Below, piece by piece: positions 10,556 through 22,559 of a stretch of 64,000 bases of DNA; the stretch's first letter is position 1; the number at the start of each line of letters is the position of its first letter. Source of the stretch: Zeugodacus cucurbitae (lineage: Eukaryota > Arthropoda > Insecta > Diptera > Tephritidae); contig NC_071670.1 of assembly GCF_028554725.1 (NCBI RefSeq), positions 55,272,501-55,336,500 of the forward strand, in the 5' to 3' direction. The notes beneath the pieces were generated by a model. It was not told the DNA's origin. It searched no databases and worked only from the letters and a program-made list of their open reading frames with translations. A program made the position numbers and the translations under genes.

Positions 10556-11430
10556 AACAAGTAAAGAAGGTCTAAGTTCGGGCATAACCGAACATTTTAT
10601 TCTCCCCCAATTTAATTATGCAATTTTATTAAGATAACATAAAATTTTACCTATATATTCGGCATAAAGTCTTCACGAAAATCTTTATCTATGACATATG
10701 GAAGCTGGGATAATTCCTAGATCGATTTGAACTGTATCAAAAATAACAACGATTTTACGTACACTTTTGCTAAGATATCGCAATCTATTAATCGATACCG
10801 TATATAGGTATTAAGACCACCGAATGTTTGAAAACCCGTATAAGAGGTATATGGGACCTAGAGGAAATTATTATCAGATTTTGCCCATTTTTTACACAGA
10901 GGCACATTAATCAAAGATACTCATCTCTTTTAAATTTCTTTAGAATATCGTTTAGAGATTTATCGATATTTTCGGTAAAAATTTTATTATAAGCACTGAG
11001 GTCCTTGGGGCCTTGAAAAGTTATAGTCCGATTTCGGCGATTTTTAAAGCCAAACTATAAATGCGGTATTTTTGCAAAGTTTTATTCTGGTATCTTCACT
11101 GGTGTCTAATTTATATAAATCGTGATATGAGGAAAGTAGGCGTGGTTACGAACGGATTTGGTCCGTATTCAAACTATACCGCTGGGATGATAAAAAATGG
11201 CAAAAAATGAAATTCATTGAAAGTGGTCGAGTAGATGCTTAGACCCACGCCCATTTTCCAGTTTTTACCAATTCGAATGCTGTCTTTTAATATAATTTTG
11301 TCTATATATTTTGTAATAAAATTTCGCTTCTTGCGTTTCTCCTTAATGAGTTTGCGATCATTTCGAAGTGTTCAGTATTACCTCTGTAGGGGAGGTGGGT
11401 GTGGTTATTATTCCATTTCAACCATATTCA
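10556..11430 (+). repeat. Dispersed 0.9-1.0 kb repeat, copy B (truncated)
   Basis: The left end ACAAGTAAAGAAGGTCTAAG plus the TTCGGGCATAACCGAA hairpin is present. The body matches copies D and C (AAGTTTTAT-CTGGTATCTTCACTGGTG, GGGGAGGTGGGTGTGGTTAT). The right end with the GTCTGTC runs is missing, so the copy is 3'-truncated near 11,430. It is the most diverged of the five. Confidence 0.75.
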
Positions 11431-12845
11431 CGTCATGCAACAAGATAATAAAAGGAACTGGTACTAAGTCAGCCTGGTTTTTATAGACTGAACAGTTGTA
11501 TTAAAAATAAGAAAGTAATTTAAAATTATAAAATAATCTTAATAGCTATTTGTATTTTGGAATTTGATATTTTTTTGGGGAATAAAAGCGTGACATTTAT
11601 TCAAGCATGCGATGAATGAATACAAATCATCAAGGTATGCTTTTCTCATTGAAATTCACTTCAAAAAGGTCCTCTGTATTATTTTAGGCTTTTTAATGAA
11701 TATATATGATATTTTTTTATATATTGAAATTATATATTATTTTTTGATATATTGAAAAAATATGCTTAGTTACTACCCAAACCTACGTTACTGCTTTCTT
11801 TTGAGAAAGTTGCCAAATGATTCACTTTTGTAGTTAGTTAGATGATAACACGATTCAACGTACTGAACATTAAGCCTCAGTAAGCTCACACGTTCAACAA
11901 TTCAAAGTGTAATTTTACATACTTGAATATGTACATACATATATGTACGTATATCTGAGTTTATTCGATAGTTATTCCAAAAAATTTGCATATCACACAC
12001 TTAAAAACTTAGCATTTTTATACTTATATATTTAAACGCTTGCTTATAAAAACCCATTTAAGTGCATACATAAATATTCAAAATTCAAAAACACTCAAAA
12101 ATGCAACGAAATATATTATGCACACTGCCTCACGACCCTCACTTGTACGTGGTACGTGTACAGGTTCACCTTTAATGCGCGCTTACACCCACTTAAATAT
12201 CGTTGGCCATTTTGCATTTGTTTGTGAAAGCAGCGCATAGCGTCACACACTTTTTGCTTTTTGTTTTCATTCTCCTCCACATAAAACCAATTTACATTAC
12301 CTGCGGCTTGATAACGGCGACGCGCACCGCTGTTTTCTCCACCCATTTTTGGAGGCCAAAATGAAGAGCTCAAAGTTAATTTGCACCAAACAAATTTCTC
12401 AACGTTCAACACCTTCAACTGTGGTTAGTCAAGAACACACGCACACGCAGCTGCTTTGTGTGTGTTCTCCTTCCACAGCGTGGCATACTTACAGGCGCAG
12501 TTGTGCTCAAACCCGCACATTTTCGCTAAATCCGCCGTGATTGAGGTTACAATCGACGGACGGTCAGAGTGTCGTGCTGTTAGGTTGGCGTTTGAGCTAT
12601 ATGTATGCATGTGTGTGTGCCTGAAAGAGTAAGTTGGCGCGTGAGTGCGCCGAAAGTTCAGTCAGTCTGTCAGTTGGTCACATTTCAATGCTAGTATTTT
12701 CGGTTGCAAGACGTTCACACAACACAAGCGTCAGGCCACAAGATAACAGGCCGACATGCTAAACACTGTTGGTGGCGCTACAGCTCTGTGAGTCTTAACT
12801 AAATGTTGGCTTAGTGGCGCTGAAATAAGCACACGAACACAACGC

Positions 12846-12847
<2 letters not shown>

Positions 12848-12873
<26 letters not shown>
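12848..12873. repeat. (TA)n microsatellite
   Basis: A dinucleotide run of about 13 TA units. Confidence 0.85.
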
Positions 12874-12878
<5 letters not shown>

Positions 12879-13042
12879 TGTAAGAAAAAGCTATAGTCGC
12901 CCATGTCCGTCTGGCCTTACTATATCTCTATCTGCGCGCTGACTAGCTTATTTGCTCGCCTGTTTACTTGCTTGCTCGCTTGCTGAGAGTCCACTTTGCC
13001 TACTACGACTACTCCGTTGCCTGCGGCCCGAGCATGTAATCG

Positions 13043-13250
13043 TATCACTTTGTTGTTATTGTTTTTGTTGTTATTATTATTTTTGTTATTGTTATGCTGT
13101 TTGTTTTTGTTTTTGTTGCATTTGTTAATGTTGTTGTTATTTATTGTTGTTGTTGCTTTTCTTTTTACTGTTGTTGTCTTTGTTGTTGTTGTTGATTTTG
13201 TTATTCTTATTGTTGTTGTTTCCTTTCTTGCTGTCGTTGTTGTTGCTGCT
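13043..13250. repeat. TTG/TTA triplet-rich tract
   Basis: An imperfect TTG/TTATTG triplet tract of about 200 bases. It gives mirror poly-Leu/Val and poly-Asn/Thr/Lys reading frames on the two strands. It is typical of fly intronic DNA and not evidence of a protein. Confidence 0.8.
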
Positions 13251-13604
13251 ATTCGAAATTGCACGCCGTCCTAGTGACCCAGTTGCAGTTTATTAACCCC
13301 TGCCATAAATTCGATTTAAGCGAAAGTCCACACTAACACCATCAACATATGCGCATGGACATGTCGAATGACACACAAACACAAGCTGTGCTGTGCTGTG
13401 CTTCGTAAGGACAACAACAACAACAACAACAACTGCTAGTAGTAGTAGTTGTAGTTGGCTGCCACAGCCCCACCACCGTCGAGAGAAATTTCCACAATCG
13501 TCCCCGTGAAATTTGCGCCACCTTCAACGCTTAAGCGTTTCCTCTACCAATTTGAGCCACCTTTATGCAACAACACTTCAAGCTTACACACCCCACTGCA
13601 TCGG

Positions 13605-13605
13605 C

Positions 13606-13636
<31 letters not shown>

Positions 13637-13640
13637 TATA
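13605..13640. repeat. (ATGT)n microsatellite
   Basis: Tetranucleotide run of about eight ATGT/TATG units. Confidence 0.85.
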
Positions 13641-15109
13641 TCTATATAGTACACTTATATGTTTAAGTACTAAGTGGTAGTTGCTTGCAAATGGGTTGTG
13701 AGTAAGTGCTGGTGTTGGTTTGCTGGTGCATGGTGCATGGTGCATGGCATGCGTTAACCCTTGTGCGGGCCCCAAAGTGGGTTTGTCAGCTGAAGATATA
13801 TCTATATATATATGTGAACTCTCACACACTACATTGTTGTTACTGTTGTATGAGTGTGGCACACAAATAGGTTGCAGCGAACAGCTGTGACAGCAACAAA
13901 AGTCACAACAACAACAACACCAAAGCATAAAAATTGCAAAGCAATCGACTATTTGTCAGTCTATCTGTCCGTCTGTCTGTGTCGGTGTGTCGTTATCTGC
14001 ATTTGATTGCAGGTAATGCACTCACATATGTATAACGGTATATTTACACGCTTGTTTTTATGTGTATTTGCTCTGGCAATAGCCATTCAAAAGGAATTTC
14101 AGCACCGAAATAACTTGGCTTAAAAATATGTGCCGACAAGCCTCAAAATACACAAGCGCTTATCCACCTATGTTCATATATACATACATATATATGGTAT
14201 GGGTGTGTGTGTGTGCAAAGAGTTTAAATGGGGAAACAAATAGGGCATATCATGGATAAGTAAGCGTGTGCCTGCATGTACTCTGTGAGCTGCACTACTA
14301 CTCCTATACATATGTTGTTGTTGTGCTTGTGTTGTAATTAAAATCAGCCGTAAATTTGGCACAATATTTCCTTCATTATATCCAGTTCCAGTTCCCAGCC
14401 GGTAAATCATGTTTATATATGAGTATGTATTTTGGTTGGCCCTAACAAGCTTTTTAATTGGTACGTTTATTTACAATAATTGGATTTTCGTTGGCCTCAA
14501 AATATACACATATCATATGTGGTTGATAACGGTATATATTGCGGCGCTAAATAGATTAATAACTGGTGTTAAATATTTATTATGTGTTGGTGTAATTTGA
14601 AATTATTTAATTATCATTATTCGCACGTAAACTAATTAATATTTCTGGTTGTGCGATGCAGGGTGTACTGTGGATGATATTTCAGAGAATTTTGACAGTT
14701 GTCACATATGAACTCTGATATTTTAGTAACCAAATTTATAGCTTATCATTCTAAGATATAAATCACACTGAGCTGAGCTGTATATTCATCTATAAATTTA
14801 CTGAAAGGAGCATCGAAAATTTGTTTTAAAAAATCTCGAATATTATCAGATTAATTAAGAACGATAATAACACACTAAGAAGACATTTAAAGGGTGCTCA
14901 AAAGCAAAATCAGTTGTATTTCTTTTAAAATTTTCGAAAAAGTTGAAAAAAAAAACTGCGCTCTATTAATTTATTAATGTCGTGCTCAAATTGTTCAATT
15001 AGCTGAAGCAATTAAGATTTAAAAAAAATACTCAACGCTCCATGTTCAAACTTACTTAATTCAATCTTAATTAATTTTATTTAATTTATACTCAATTAAG
15101 TGCTAATTG

Positions 15110-15300
15110 AACAATTAGTTAATTACTCCATTAATTCGTTAATTGAGAACAATTAGATTTTAAATTGTTCCAATTTGTAATTGCTTGATCAGGAAAATCC
15201 TTGTATTACTAATTACTCTATTAATTCGTTGATTGAGAACAATTATATATTAAATTTTGCCAATTTTTAATTGTCTAATCAAGGAATTCATATACAAAGA
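15110..15300 (+). repeat. Tandem duplication, 92-bp period
   Basis: The block TTAATTACTC-ATTAATTCGTT-ATTGAGAACAATT beginning at 15,114 is repeated at about 15,206. The downstream CAATTT-TAATTG-TGATCA-GGAA sequence is also repeated. The two units differ by scattered substitutions. Confidence 0.6.
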
Positions 15301-15537
15301 TATAAAAAATGAAGAAAATAGAAATCTTGGAAATGATGTCAGCATTTTATGTGGATCGGCTCTCATTACTCCAAATTTTTAGAATTTTTATTTACAACTA
15401 CAGCAAATACAACAGATTATACTACATGAATTTGCTTCATCTCAAAACTCAACTAGTTCAGATTCCCCGAATTACTTGCATTAAGAAGGAAAAATTATAA
15501 TGGCATAATTATACTTTTGAACAACGGTATCTAGTAG

Positions 15538-16149
15538 TTCTTCTTCTTGACTGGCGTAGACACCGCTTACGCGGTTATAGCCGAGTCCAAAACAGCGCGG
15601 AATGGAATGGAAGAAATGATGAGAGACTTGTAGAGTTTGGTTTTTGTTCGTCGAGAGAGGACTTTACTTTTCAATTGCCTACTTAGTCCATAGTAGCACC
15701 TGTTGGCAAGAGTGATTTTAGATTAAATTATCTACAACTTCAAAGTTATGACTGTCAACAGTGACGTGGGAGCCAAGACGCGAATGCGCTGACTGTTTGT
15801 TTGACGACAGGAGATATTTCGTCTTGTCCTCGTTCACCACCAGACCCATACGCTTCGCTTCCTTATCCAGTCTGGAAAAAGCAGAACTAACAGCGCGGGT
15901 GTTGTTTCCAATGATATCAATATCATCGGCGTATGCCAGTAGCTGTGCACTCTTATAGAAGATTGTACCTTCTCTATTTAGCTCTGCAGCTCGTATTATT
16001 TTCTCCAGCATCAGGTTAAAGAAATCACACGACAGTGAGTCACCTTGTCTGAAACCTCGTCTGGTAGTTACTGCACAAAAATAAAACTGACAACCCTTCT
16101 CAAAAATCCAAATAATATACAAACGCCCATTACAATTTCCTCCCACCAA
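15538..16149 (-). mobile_element. Non-LTR retrotransposon fragment with reverse transcriptase motif
   Basis: The minus strand encodes part of a reverse transcriptase: GFRQGDSLSCDFFNLMLEKI (the conserved RQGD-LS block) and the catalytic box LLAYADDIDIIGNNTRAV with the YADD tetrad. These are followed by MGLVVNEDKTKYL and the start of the thumb region. After a stop near 15,718 the frame can be followed further (ANRCYYGLSRQLKSK) to about 15,610, then it ends in CTACGCCAGTCAAGAAG and an AAG tail. The N-terminal endonuclease and the 3' half of ORF2 are absent. It shares its tail with the fragment at 1,238, so the family is the same. The clade (RTE-like or other) is not settled. Confidence 0.85.
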
Positions 16150-18628
16150 AAGTATTTTTTCTTCATTTATTGCCTTCGGCCCATAACCTTTTCAAACCAA
16201 TACTTAACAATAGATATTCAATTGTGCCACACTTTGCTTAAGTTATTGCTGTCACAACAAAGCTTCTAATCATTTTTCTGCTGAAATGTATATCCAGTCG
16301 AATGTCTACTGAGAATTTTGCAAACCCTTTTCAAATTAGAGCATGCCTATCTTAGATTAAAACCCCAAAATAGGCAAATTGTTTATTTAGGCCAAAATTT
16401 GACTAAAAATAGTTATTGATTGGCATTTGTGAAGCACTTCTTATTTAAGTGTGAAATTGTATGTGTGTGTTTGTAAGTATGTACTGTTTGCATAAAAATT
16501 AATTAATCAGACTTAAAACTTTTACTAGTTAACGAAGGACGCTGTCAAGGCTTTGTAGAATATTTATCATAAATGTCAAATAAATTAATATAAAATTTTT
16601 CCATTAAGAAAGGAAATAAAGGCATGGGTACGTATGCCTATGAATATGAAGCATGAAGTCAAATCGAATGACCTTGATAGGATTTGATTACAGAAAGTTC
16701 GTTCTAATAACATCTAAGTAATGTAAAGTTTGTTGCAGTATCCCTTTGGAGCCATAAAGCCAAAACGGAGTGAATAAATTACCTGGCCGATCCTTCAGTT
16801 TCTATGAAGTATTGACAAATATTGCTTCTGTAAATTTTTGCGAGAGGTGCAAGGGATTTTATAGATCCTATTCAGGATTGGAACATTGAACCGACGTAAA
16901 TCTTTCTATAGCTGATCTGAACATAATTGCCAAAGACATGAGTTCAATTTGACAGCAGGTTTGATGCTATTTTTCTTAGGAATTAATTACCTCTACAGTA
17001 TACCCTTTAGGTCTAATAAGAATCTTAATAAATATGTTATATAGACCATAAGATTTTTAATCTTTAATTTAAATCCAAAATCTAAATTAAATAAGAATAT
17101 ATGTTTGAAGGATAGAATAGAACGAGTATTAGATATATATCGTTCTCCCCTGAGTCAAGGCAATATTACCAAAATGAGCTCGAATGTCTTTTTACGAATT
17201 ACTAGTACGATCATTCTTGCTCAAAGTCAAAATCGACAACAAACTCCGCGGCAGAGATCAGTTCAGTAGTAACCTAACCTAATCTTTGTTTAAAAATTAA
17301 GTATTTTTTCAAGTCAAGACAATATATGTGATCGAGAAACTGATCTCTTGGTGATCACTGATCTTCACTCAGTAAAGAAAAATAGTACTTTTTTATAGAC
17401 ATATGTTCTTGCTTTATTCTCCATTAATGAACATACTATATATTTAGGTATTTAAATAAGTTTACAGTATAAAAAGTATCAGTCTTCATTTCACCGTCAA
17501 CTTATGACACATCACACACTAGCTGAAGTACCCATTTAACGTATTTAATTATTCTCATTTTATTTTTTTCGTTTTTCTGCCAAAAATAAATCAATTAAAT
17601 TCATACACATCAATTTATTGCCGCGAAAAAATTTCGCTGATCACGGCAGTAAAACGCATTGCACCGGCCAACAAATGAATACACAATGCAACGCAACAAT
17701 AACAATAACAACAACAAAAGCGGTATGTTACCAAAAATTGCAATGAAATGCAAAATTCGCATTCCCAACGTTTTACTTTGCTTTTCCATTTTTATTATTA
17801 TTGTGTTCCATTTTGTTTTTGATTTTTTTTTCTTTATGCTCCGGTTCAGCCAAATGAAATGTGCAAATCAAATTATTAACGCCCCACCAATTTGTTTATG
17901 TCGAATTTTATTTTTAGCGCAAATATTGAACTGTATACAACTGACCGGCAACTGAAATGTGCAAATGCCATGTGAATTTGTGAATGATTGCAGCAGTCGA
18001 ATTGCGCTAAAAATATATATAAATGATGCAGAAAAAAATAGACGCTGGCCACAGCGGAAGCATTTCATTGCAATATCCGGTGTGGCCAGTTTATGGAAAA
18101 TTTACAAAAAATCAGAAAAATATCTCAACACTTGTCGTCAAAATTTAATGAGTTATATAAAAATCTATTCCGCCATGTTAATTGAATTAATAATGGCAAT
18201 ATGGTTTGAGCATCGCAATATAAAGAAAAAAAGACAATATACTAATATTTTCATGAAAAATCTTAACTTTTTGGTTTGATTTATTGAGTATTAGCATCAA
18301 AAGATGATTTCCCGAAAGGATATTTGAAATTGAATTGAAAAAAAAAAAATTTAATTTGATTTTCTGAGCTCCATCTGGGTACAAATTCATCGAGAGTGCC
18401 CAGTTTTCTTATTTAACTTATAATATGAATTCCAAAGTCACGAAATTTTAATCGGTTTTGTTCTTTGAACTTCTAGCCTAGTTTAACTTCTCTGTTATCT
18501 GAAATAAACTAAGATCAATCTGATATCAAACGAATATATCGATTTCATAATGTTTAAATTTTACAAAACTTCCAAGCATTTAGTTTTGAAACTGAAGTAC
18601 CGAATTTTAGTAACAATTTTATAGTAAG
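16150..18628. other. Gene-free region
   Basis: AT-rich with no supported gene. Short frames at 17,659-18,279 include an Asn run and hydrophobic stretches but no family signature. Between 17,620 and 18,080 the base composition is less AT-biased, which might mark a conserved regulatory block; this is only an impression. Confidence 0.35.
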
Positions 18629-19620
18629 ACAAGTAAGAAAAGACTAAGTTCGGGTGCAACCGCACATTTTAGATTCTCGAAATTTATGAATATATTTTTA
18701 TTAAGATAACACACAATTTGACCCAATTTGAAAATCCTTTAATTAGGTATATGAGAGCTAGGGGAAGTTATGACCCGATTTTAACCATTTCTGGTACAGA
18801 GACACACTATTAGAAGAAAAATATTTCCTCTGAATTAAATTAAGATACTTGAGAGATTACCGAAATTTTCGGCGAAAAATTACCATGGGGCACTGAATTC
18901 TTCATATTCGATATTCGGGGCTTTGAAAATGTATAGTCCGATTTCGACAATTTTTTCACAAGTTATGCCACAGATCATAAACAGTATTTGTGTAAAGTTT
19001 TATTTCGCTATCTTCATTGTTGTCGTGGTTGTGAACCGATTTCATCCATTTTCCACACGTGTCAGCAGGGTGTCAAGAAAATATTATGTACCGAATTTCA
19101 TTGAAATCTGTCGAGTAGTTCCTGAGATAAGGTTTTTGACCCATAAGTGGGCGATGCCACGCCCATTTTCCATTTTGTAAATCTGAGTGCAACTTCTTCT
19201 ACAATTTCTTCTGTAAAATTTAGTATTTCTGACGTTTTTCGTTAGTGAGATAACCCACTTCCTCAAAAAAGTTACATCCAAATTTGCCCCTTCCTAGTGC
19301 GATCCTTTGTTCCAAATTTTACTTATATAACTTTATTTATGGCTTAGTTATGACACTTTATGTGTTTTCGGTTTTCGCCATTTTGTGGGCGTGTTCTCAC
19401 GGTCCCAAGGAACATGTTTTCCAAGTTTCATCAAGAAATCTCAACTTTTACTCAAGTTATCCGTTGCACGGACGGACAGACAGACATTCGGATTTTGCCT
19501 AGTCTCGTCACCGTCATTTTGGTATATATATAACCTTATATCTAACTCTTTTAGTTTTATGACTTACAAACAACCGTTATGTGAATAAAACTATAATACT
19601 CTCTTAGCAACTTTTGTTTG
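18629..19620 (+). repeat. Dispersed 0.9-1.0 kb repeat, copy D
   Basis: Full-length copy in forward orientation. It has ACAAGTAAGAAAAGACTAAG and TTCGGGTGCAACCGCA at the left, where the hairpin is partly broken by CCGCA for CCGAA. At the right it has ACGGACGGACAGACAGACA, ACAACCGTTATGTGAATAAA and CTCTTAGCAACTTTTG. Confidence 0.8.
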
Positions 19621-19639
19621 TTAATGTTATCAATAAATT

Positions 19640-20660
19640 TTAATATAGGTGGCAACACATCTCAAAAATTATTTAAAAAGTTTCTGAAACTTTGTTATAT
19701 TTTCCACAATTTCATTAATAAGAAAGGCCACTTTTAACCAAGAAAATTTTAACTGTAACCCTATATAAAGCGTTAGTGTAATTTGAATCTTGTTCATTCA
19801 GGTGGCAATTCTTTTCAAAAATTACTCAGACAGAAATCACTCTTTAAGCGTTTGAGTTGGATATATTGATAATTCTTTAATCCTGCTATATTAATTGATT
19901 TAACTTTTTAAACAGGTGGCTACCCCTACAAAAATATTATTAGTTGTGAGTTTCATTAAACATATTAATTGAATATTCGTGTATATATCATGCTATTTCT
20001 TTATCACATAAATATTTTTGACTTGAAATATTTAAACTGGTGGCAACTCTTCCCAAAAACATCTCTGACAGAAATTTTTCTTAAACTTCATTTGTGTTTA
20101 CTTAAACTGGTATCTGACTTAATATTTAACTAATAATATATCTCTTAAAATTTATTTTTTATTATATTAAATTATATTATATTATTTAAAAAAAATGTGG
20201 CAACCCCCTCGAACAAATAGTTTTAATGCGAATGGCATTAAATATATTATTTTTGCTGTGCTTATTGTAATACATATAATTTGCTTTTGAAAAATTAAAA
20301 TTTTGAAACGGATGGCAACCTCTTATTCTCTTTTTTTAAAGCATTCAAATATTATACCGTTAAATACATACATACATACATAATAAAAGTATAAAATCAG
20401 TACAGGTTTCACGAATTTCAACTATTTGAAGCGTGACGCAATTTTGTTACGTAACATAATTTCGTTGCAGTCGCCTTCTTTTAAAAATTGTAAGCCATAA
20501 AAAGTTTTAAAATGCTGAGCGCAAACAATTTTCATAATTTTCTCCGAAGTCATCACTTTCCTAACCCAAACTAACTGACATACAACTTATTTTCCTCATT
20601 ACTTTCAACTTTTCTATGCCGCTTCGGTGAAAAAAAAATGTGGCAAACGCCCACAAAGTA
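19640..20660 (+). repeat. Degenerate tandem array of GGTGGCAAC units
   Basis: A GGTGGCAAC-like word followed by C/T-rich then A-rich sequence recurs at about 19,648, 19,800, 19,914, 20,038, 20,197 and 20,310, with an outlier at 20,638. Successive spacings are about 151, 114, 124, 159 and 113 bases. Several units add CAAAAATTA and CAGACAGAAAT or CTGACAGAAAT downstream. It looks like an old satellite-like array. Confidence 0.55.
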
Positions 20661-21880
20661 TTTTACTTTGTATAACAGCTGCTCCATTGTCAATAAGCCG
20701 GGTATTTTCACGTGAATCTCTCACAATCGAAACTCATGCAATTTTCTTAAGTGTCGCTTAAGCTGCTCGAAACTTTCCCAATTAAAAAATTTCCAGAATA
20801 TTTCCGAATTGATTGAATAACATACTTTGCTCGCTTGCATAAGTGCACCATAGTGCTCCAGCTGCAGCTACTATGATGTAGTGCTTCAACAATAATAAAA
20901 TGTACATGCACGAGTACAAGCTCGGCGCACAGCGGGAAAGTGAATGCCTTTTTTCCCACATTTTGTTGTTACTCACACTTTACTCCACCCCACTCACCGC
21001 TACACATATCGAGCGATTGCCATGCACTTTCCATTTCCAATCAATTTCTATATGCAACACAGATGCCACGGTTGCACACATACACACACAAACACATATA
21101 TATGGAACAAATGCATTTGTGTTTGCTGAATGGAGTTCATTCGTTTGTCGCTTTTATATTCCCGTTGTTCTTACATTCTGTTGCACGTTTGTTTTGGTTC
21201 TTTATCCGCCCCAGTCAAGTGGAATCGACAGCCACAGAATAGAAGCCGAAGCCAAAGCAGCAGAAACAGAAGAAGAAGAAAAGGTGCTTTAATATCTCGG
21301 AAGCCACAATGCAATCGAGCAGCGAAGTAGGAACAGAGCAGAAAAGTTGCAACAAACCGCACACACACACACACACACACACTTCTATATGTACATGTGG
21401 CACGTATGTGGGTGTATGTAGTGCGAAGGTGAATGTAGAATCGGAAGCGTGGGAAGTGACTCCTGTAACAGCTGGCCAACTGACACCCACCAGCTTCACA
21501 CGTGCACTTCGCAAGCAAAAACAAAAAAAAAATAACAACAACAATAACACCAAAAAATTCAGCCAAATTCGTATGAAGACACAAACAAAAACAACAAAAA
21601 TCGTAATAACAAAAACAACAACAACAACACAGCCACACACGACGCTGAAACGCCTTCGGCTGGAGTGCAACGCTGTGCGGGCATAAGGAAACGAACAAAC
21701 GAACGAACGAACTGACGAGCTGGCGAACACCTCCTTCGGGTGGCTCAGCATATACATATATATGCCGTTGGCGCCTGCTGATGAGGGCAGGTAGTTTGCA
21801 TAGTTTGTGGGCAGCAGTGAAGGGGGCAACTCTGTTGCGTTGCGTTTGTGAGATTCATCGTGGCGAATGGCGAACGACGG
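20661..21880. other. Gene-free region of higher complexity upstream of inaF member 3
   Basis: Less AT-rich than its neighbours and containing a CA microsatellite at about 21,358-21,381. Overlapping long frames on both strands (up to 204 codons) are Cys/Phe/Val or His/Thr-rich and arise from CA, CAA and AAC runs. I do not support any as genes. It may contain promoter or untranslated exons of the downstream gene. Confidence 0.3.
21358..21381. repeat. (CA)n microsatellite
   Basis: Run of about 12 CA units. Confidence 0.85.
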
Positions 21881-21884
21881 TGGA

Positions 21885-21935
21885 ATCAGTTCAGTTCAGT
21901 TTGATTCTGTTCGGTTGAGTTGAGTTCAGTTGCAG
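21885..21935 (+). promoter_or_regulatory. Possible TATA-less promoter: initiator cluster
   Basis: TCAGTT occurs three times in direct succession (from about 21,886) and again at about 21,926, matching the fly initiator consensus TCAGTY. No TATA box lies at the right distance, and a downstream element is not clearly placed. The A/AAC-rich sequence after it resembles a 5' leader. It could serve the inaF gene starting at 25,929 through an untranslated first exon. Low confidence. Confidence 0.2.
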
Positions 21936-22559
21936 TTTGTTGTCGCGTCGGAGAGCACATAACACTGAAATTTCGGCAACCAAAAACGGATTAAAAATTT
22001 TTGAACAGCATTTTTTTTTAAATAAATTTTATTACGCAAAAACAACAAAAACAAAAAAGAAATTAAAAATAACAATAAAAAGAAGAAGAACGTGTGAATG
22101 AAAAACTGAAAATCGACCAAAAAAAATATTATTATTGAATATTGAAACGCACAACGAAACGTCGCACAAACACAACGACACACACACGCACACATAAATT
22201 TCTACTTCAGCTGTATTAAACGCATAAAAATGGCACTCACACACACACTTACATTTAACTATTAATAAGTCGAATATAAAGAAAGCGAAAATTTATGCAT
22301 TTTAAATACATATAAACACACACAAATATATGAAGGTGATATACTCGTACATATGTATGGTGTGCACTATTGACATCAGCGCAAAAATAAAAACAGTTGA
22401 AACACCGAAATGCAGCGACAATAAATAATAAACTTAGCGTGTAATATTAAATTCCAATTCGACAACATAAAAACGCGTTGCCATAACGGTATATGCAGTG
22501 CCCATTTGAGTGTAAGTGTGCGTGCAGAGCATAATAACTGTAAATTTTGAACATATTGT

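Larger units (their letters stand above)
11431..15110. other. Gene-free region rich in simple repeats
   Basis: No supported gene. It contains a TA run (12,848-12,873), TTG/GTT-rich DNA (13,043-13,250), a CAA run (13,411-13,432) and an ATGT run (13,605-13,640). Long frames here are poly-Asn/Leu/Cys artefacts of these repeats. The 12,500-12,720 stretch has several TCAGT words and could hold a distal promoter, but nothing decides this. Confidence 0.4.

Noticed and set aside
12920..13274. Mirror frames of 114 and 92 codons with poly-Asn/Thr or poly-Leu/Val
   Set aside because: Triplet-repeat artefacts of the TTG tract; both strands are open for the same reason.
17659..18279. Two plus-strand frames of 98 and 106 codons
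   Set aside because: AT-driven composition with an Asn run, no family signature, and no flanking splice sites that extend them.
21171..21829. Two long overlapping minus-strand frames (175 and 204 codons)
   Set aside because: Both derive from CA, CAA and AAC runs, overlap each other in different frames and a plus-strand frame, and show no domain or splice structure.
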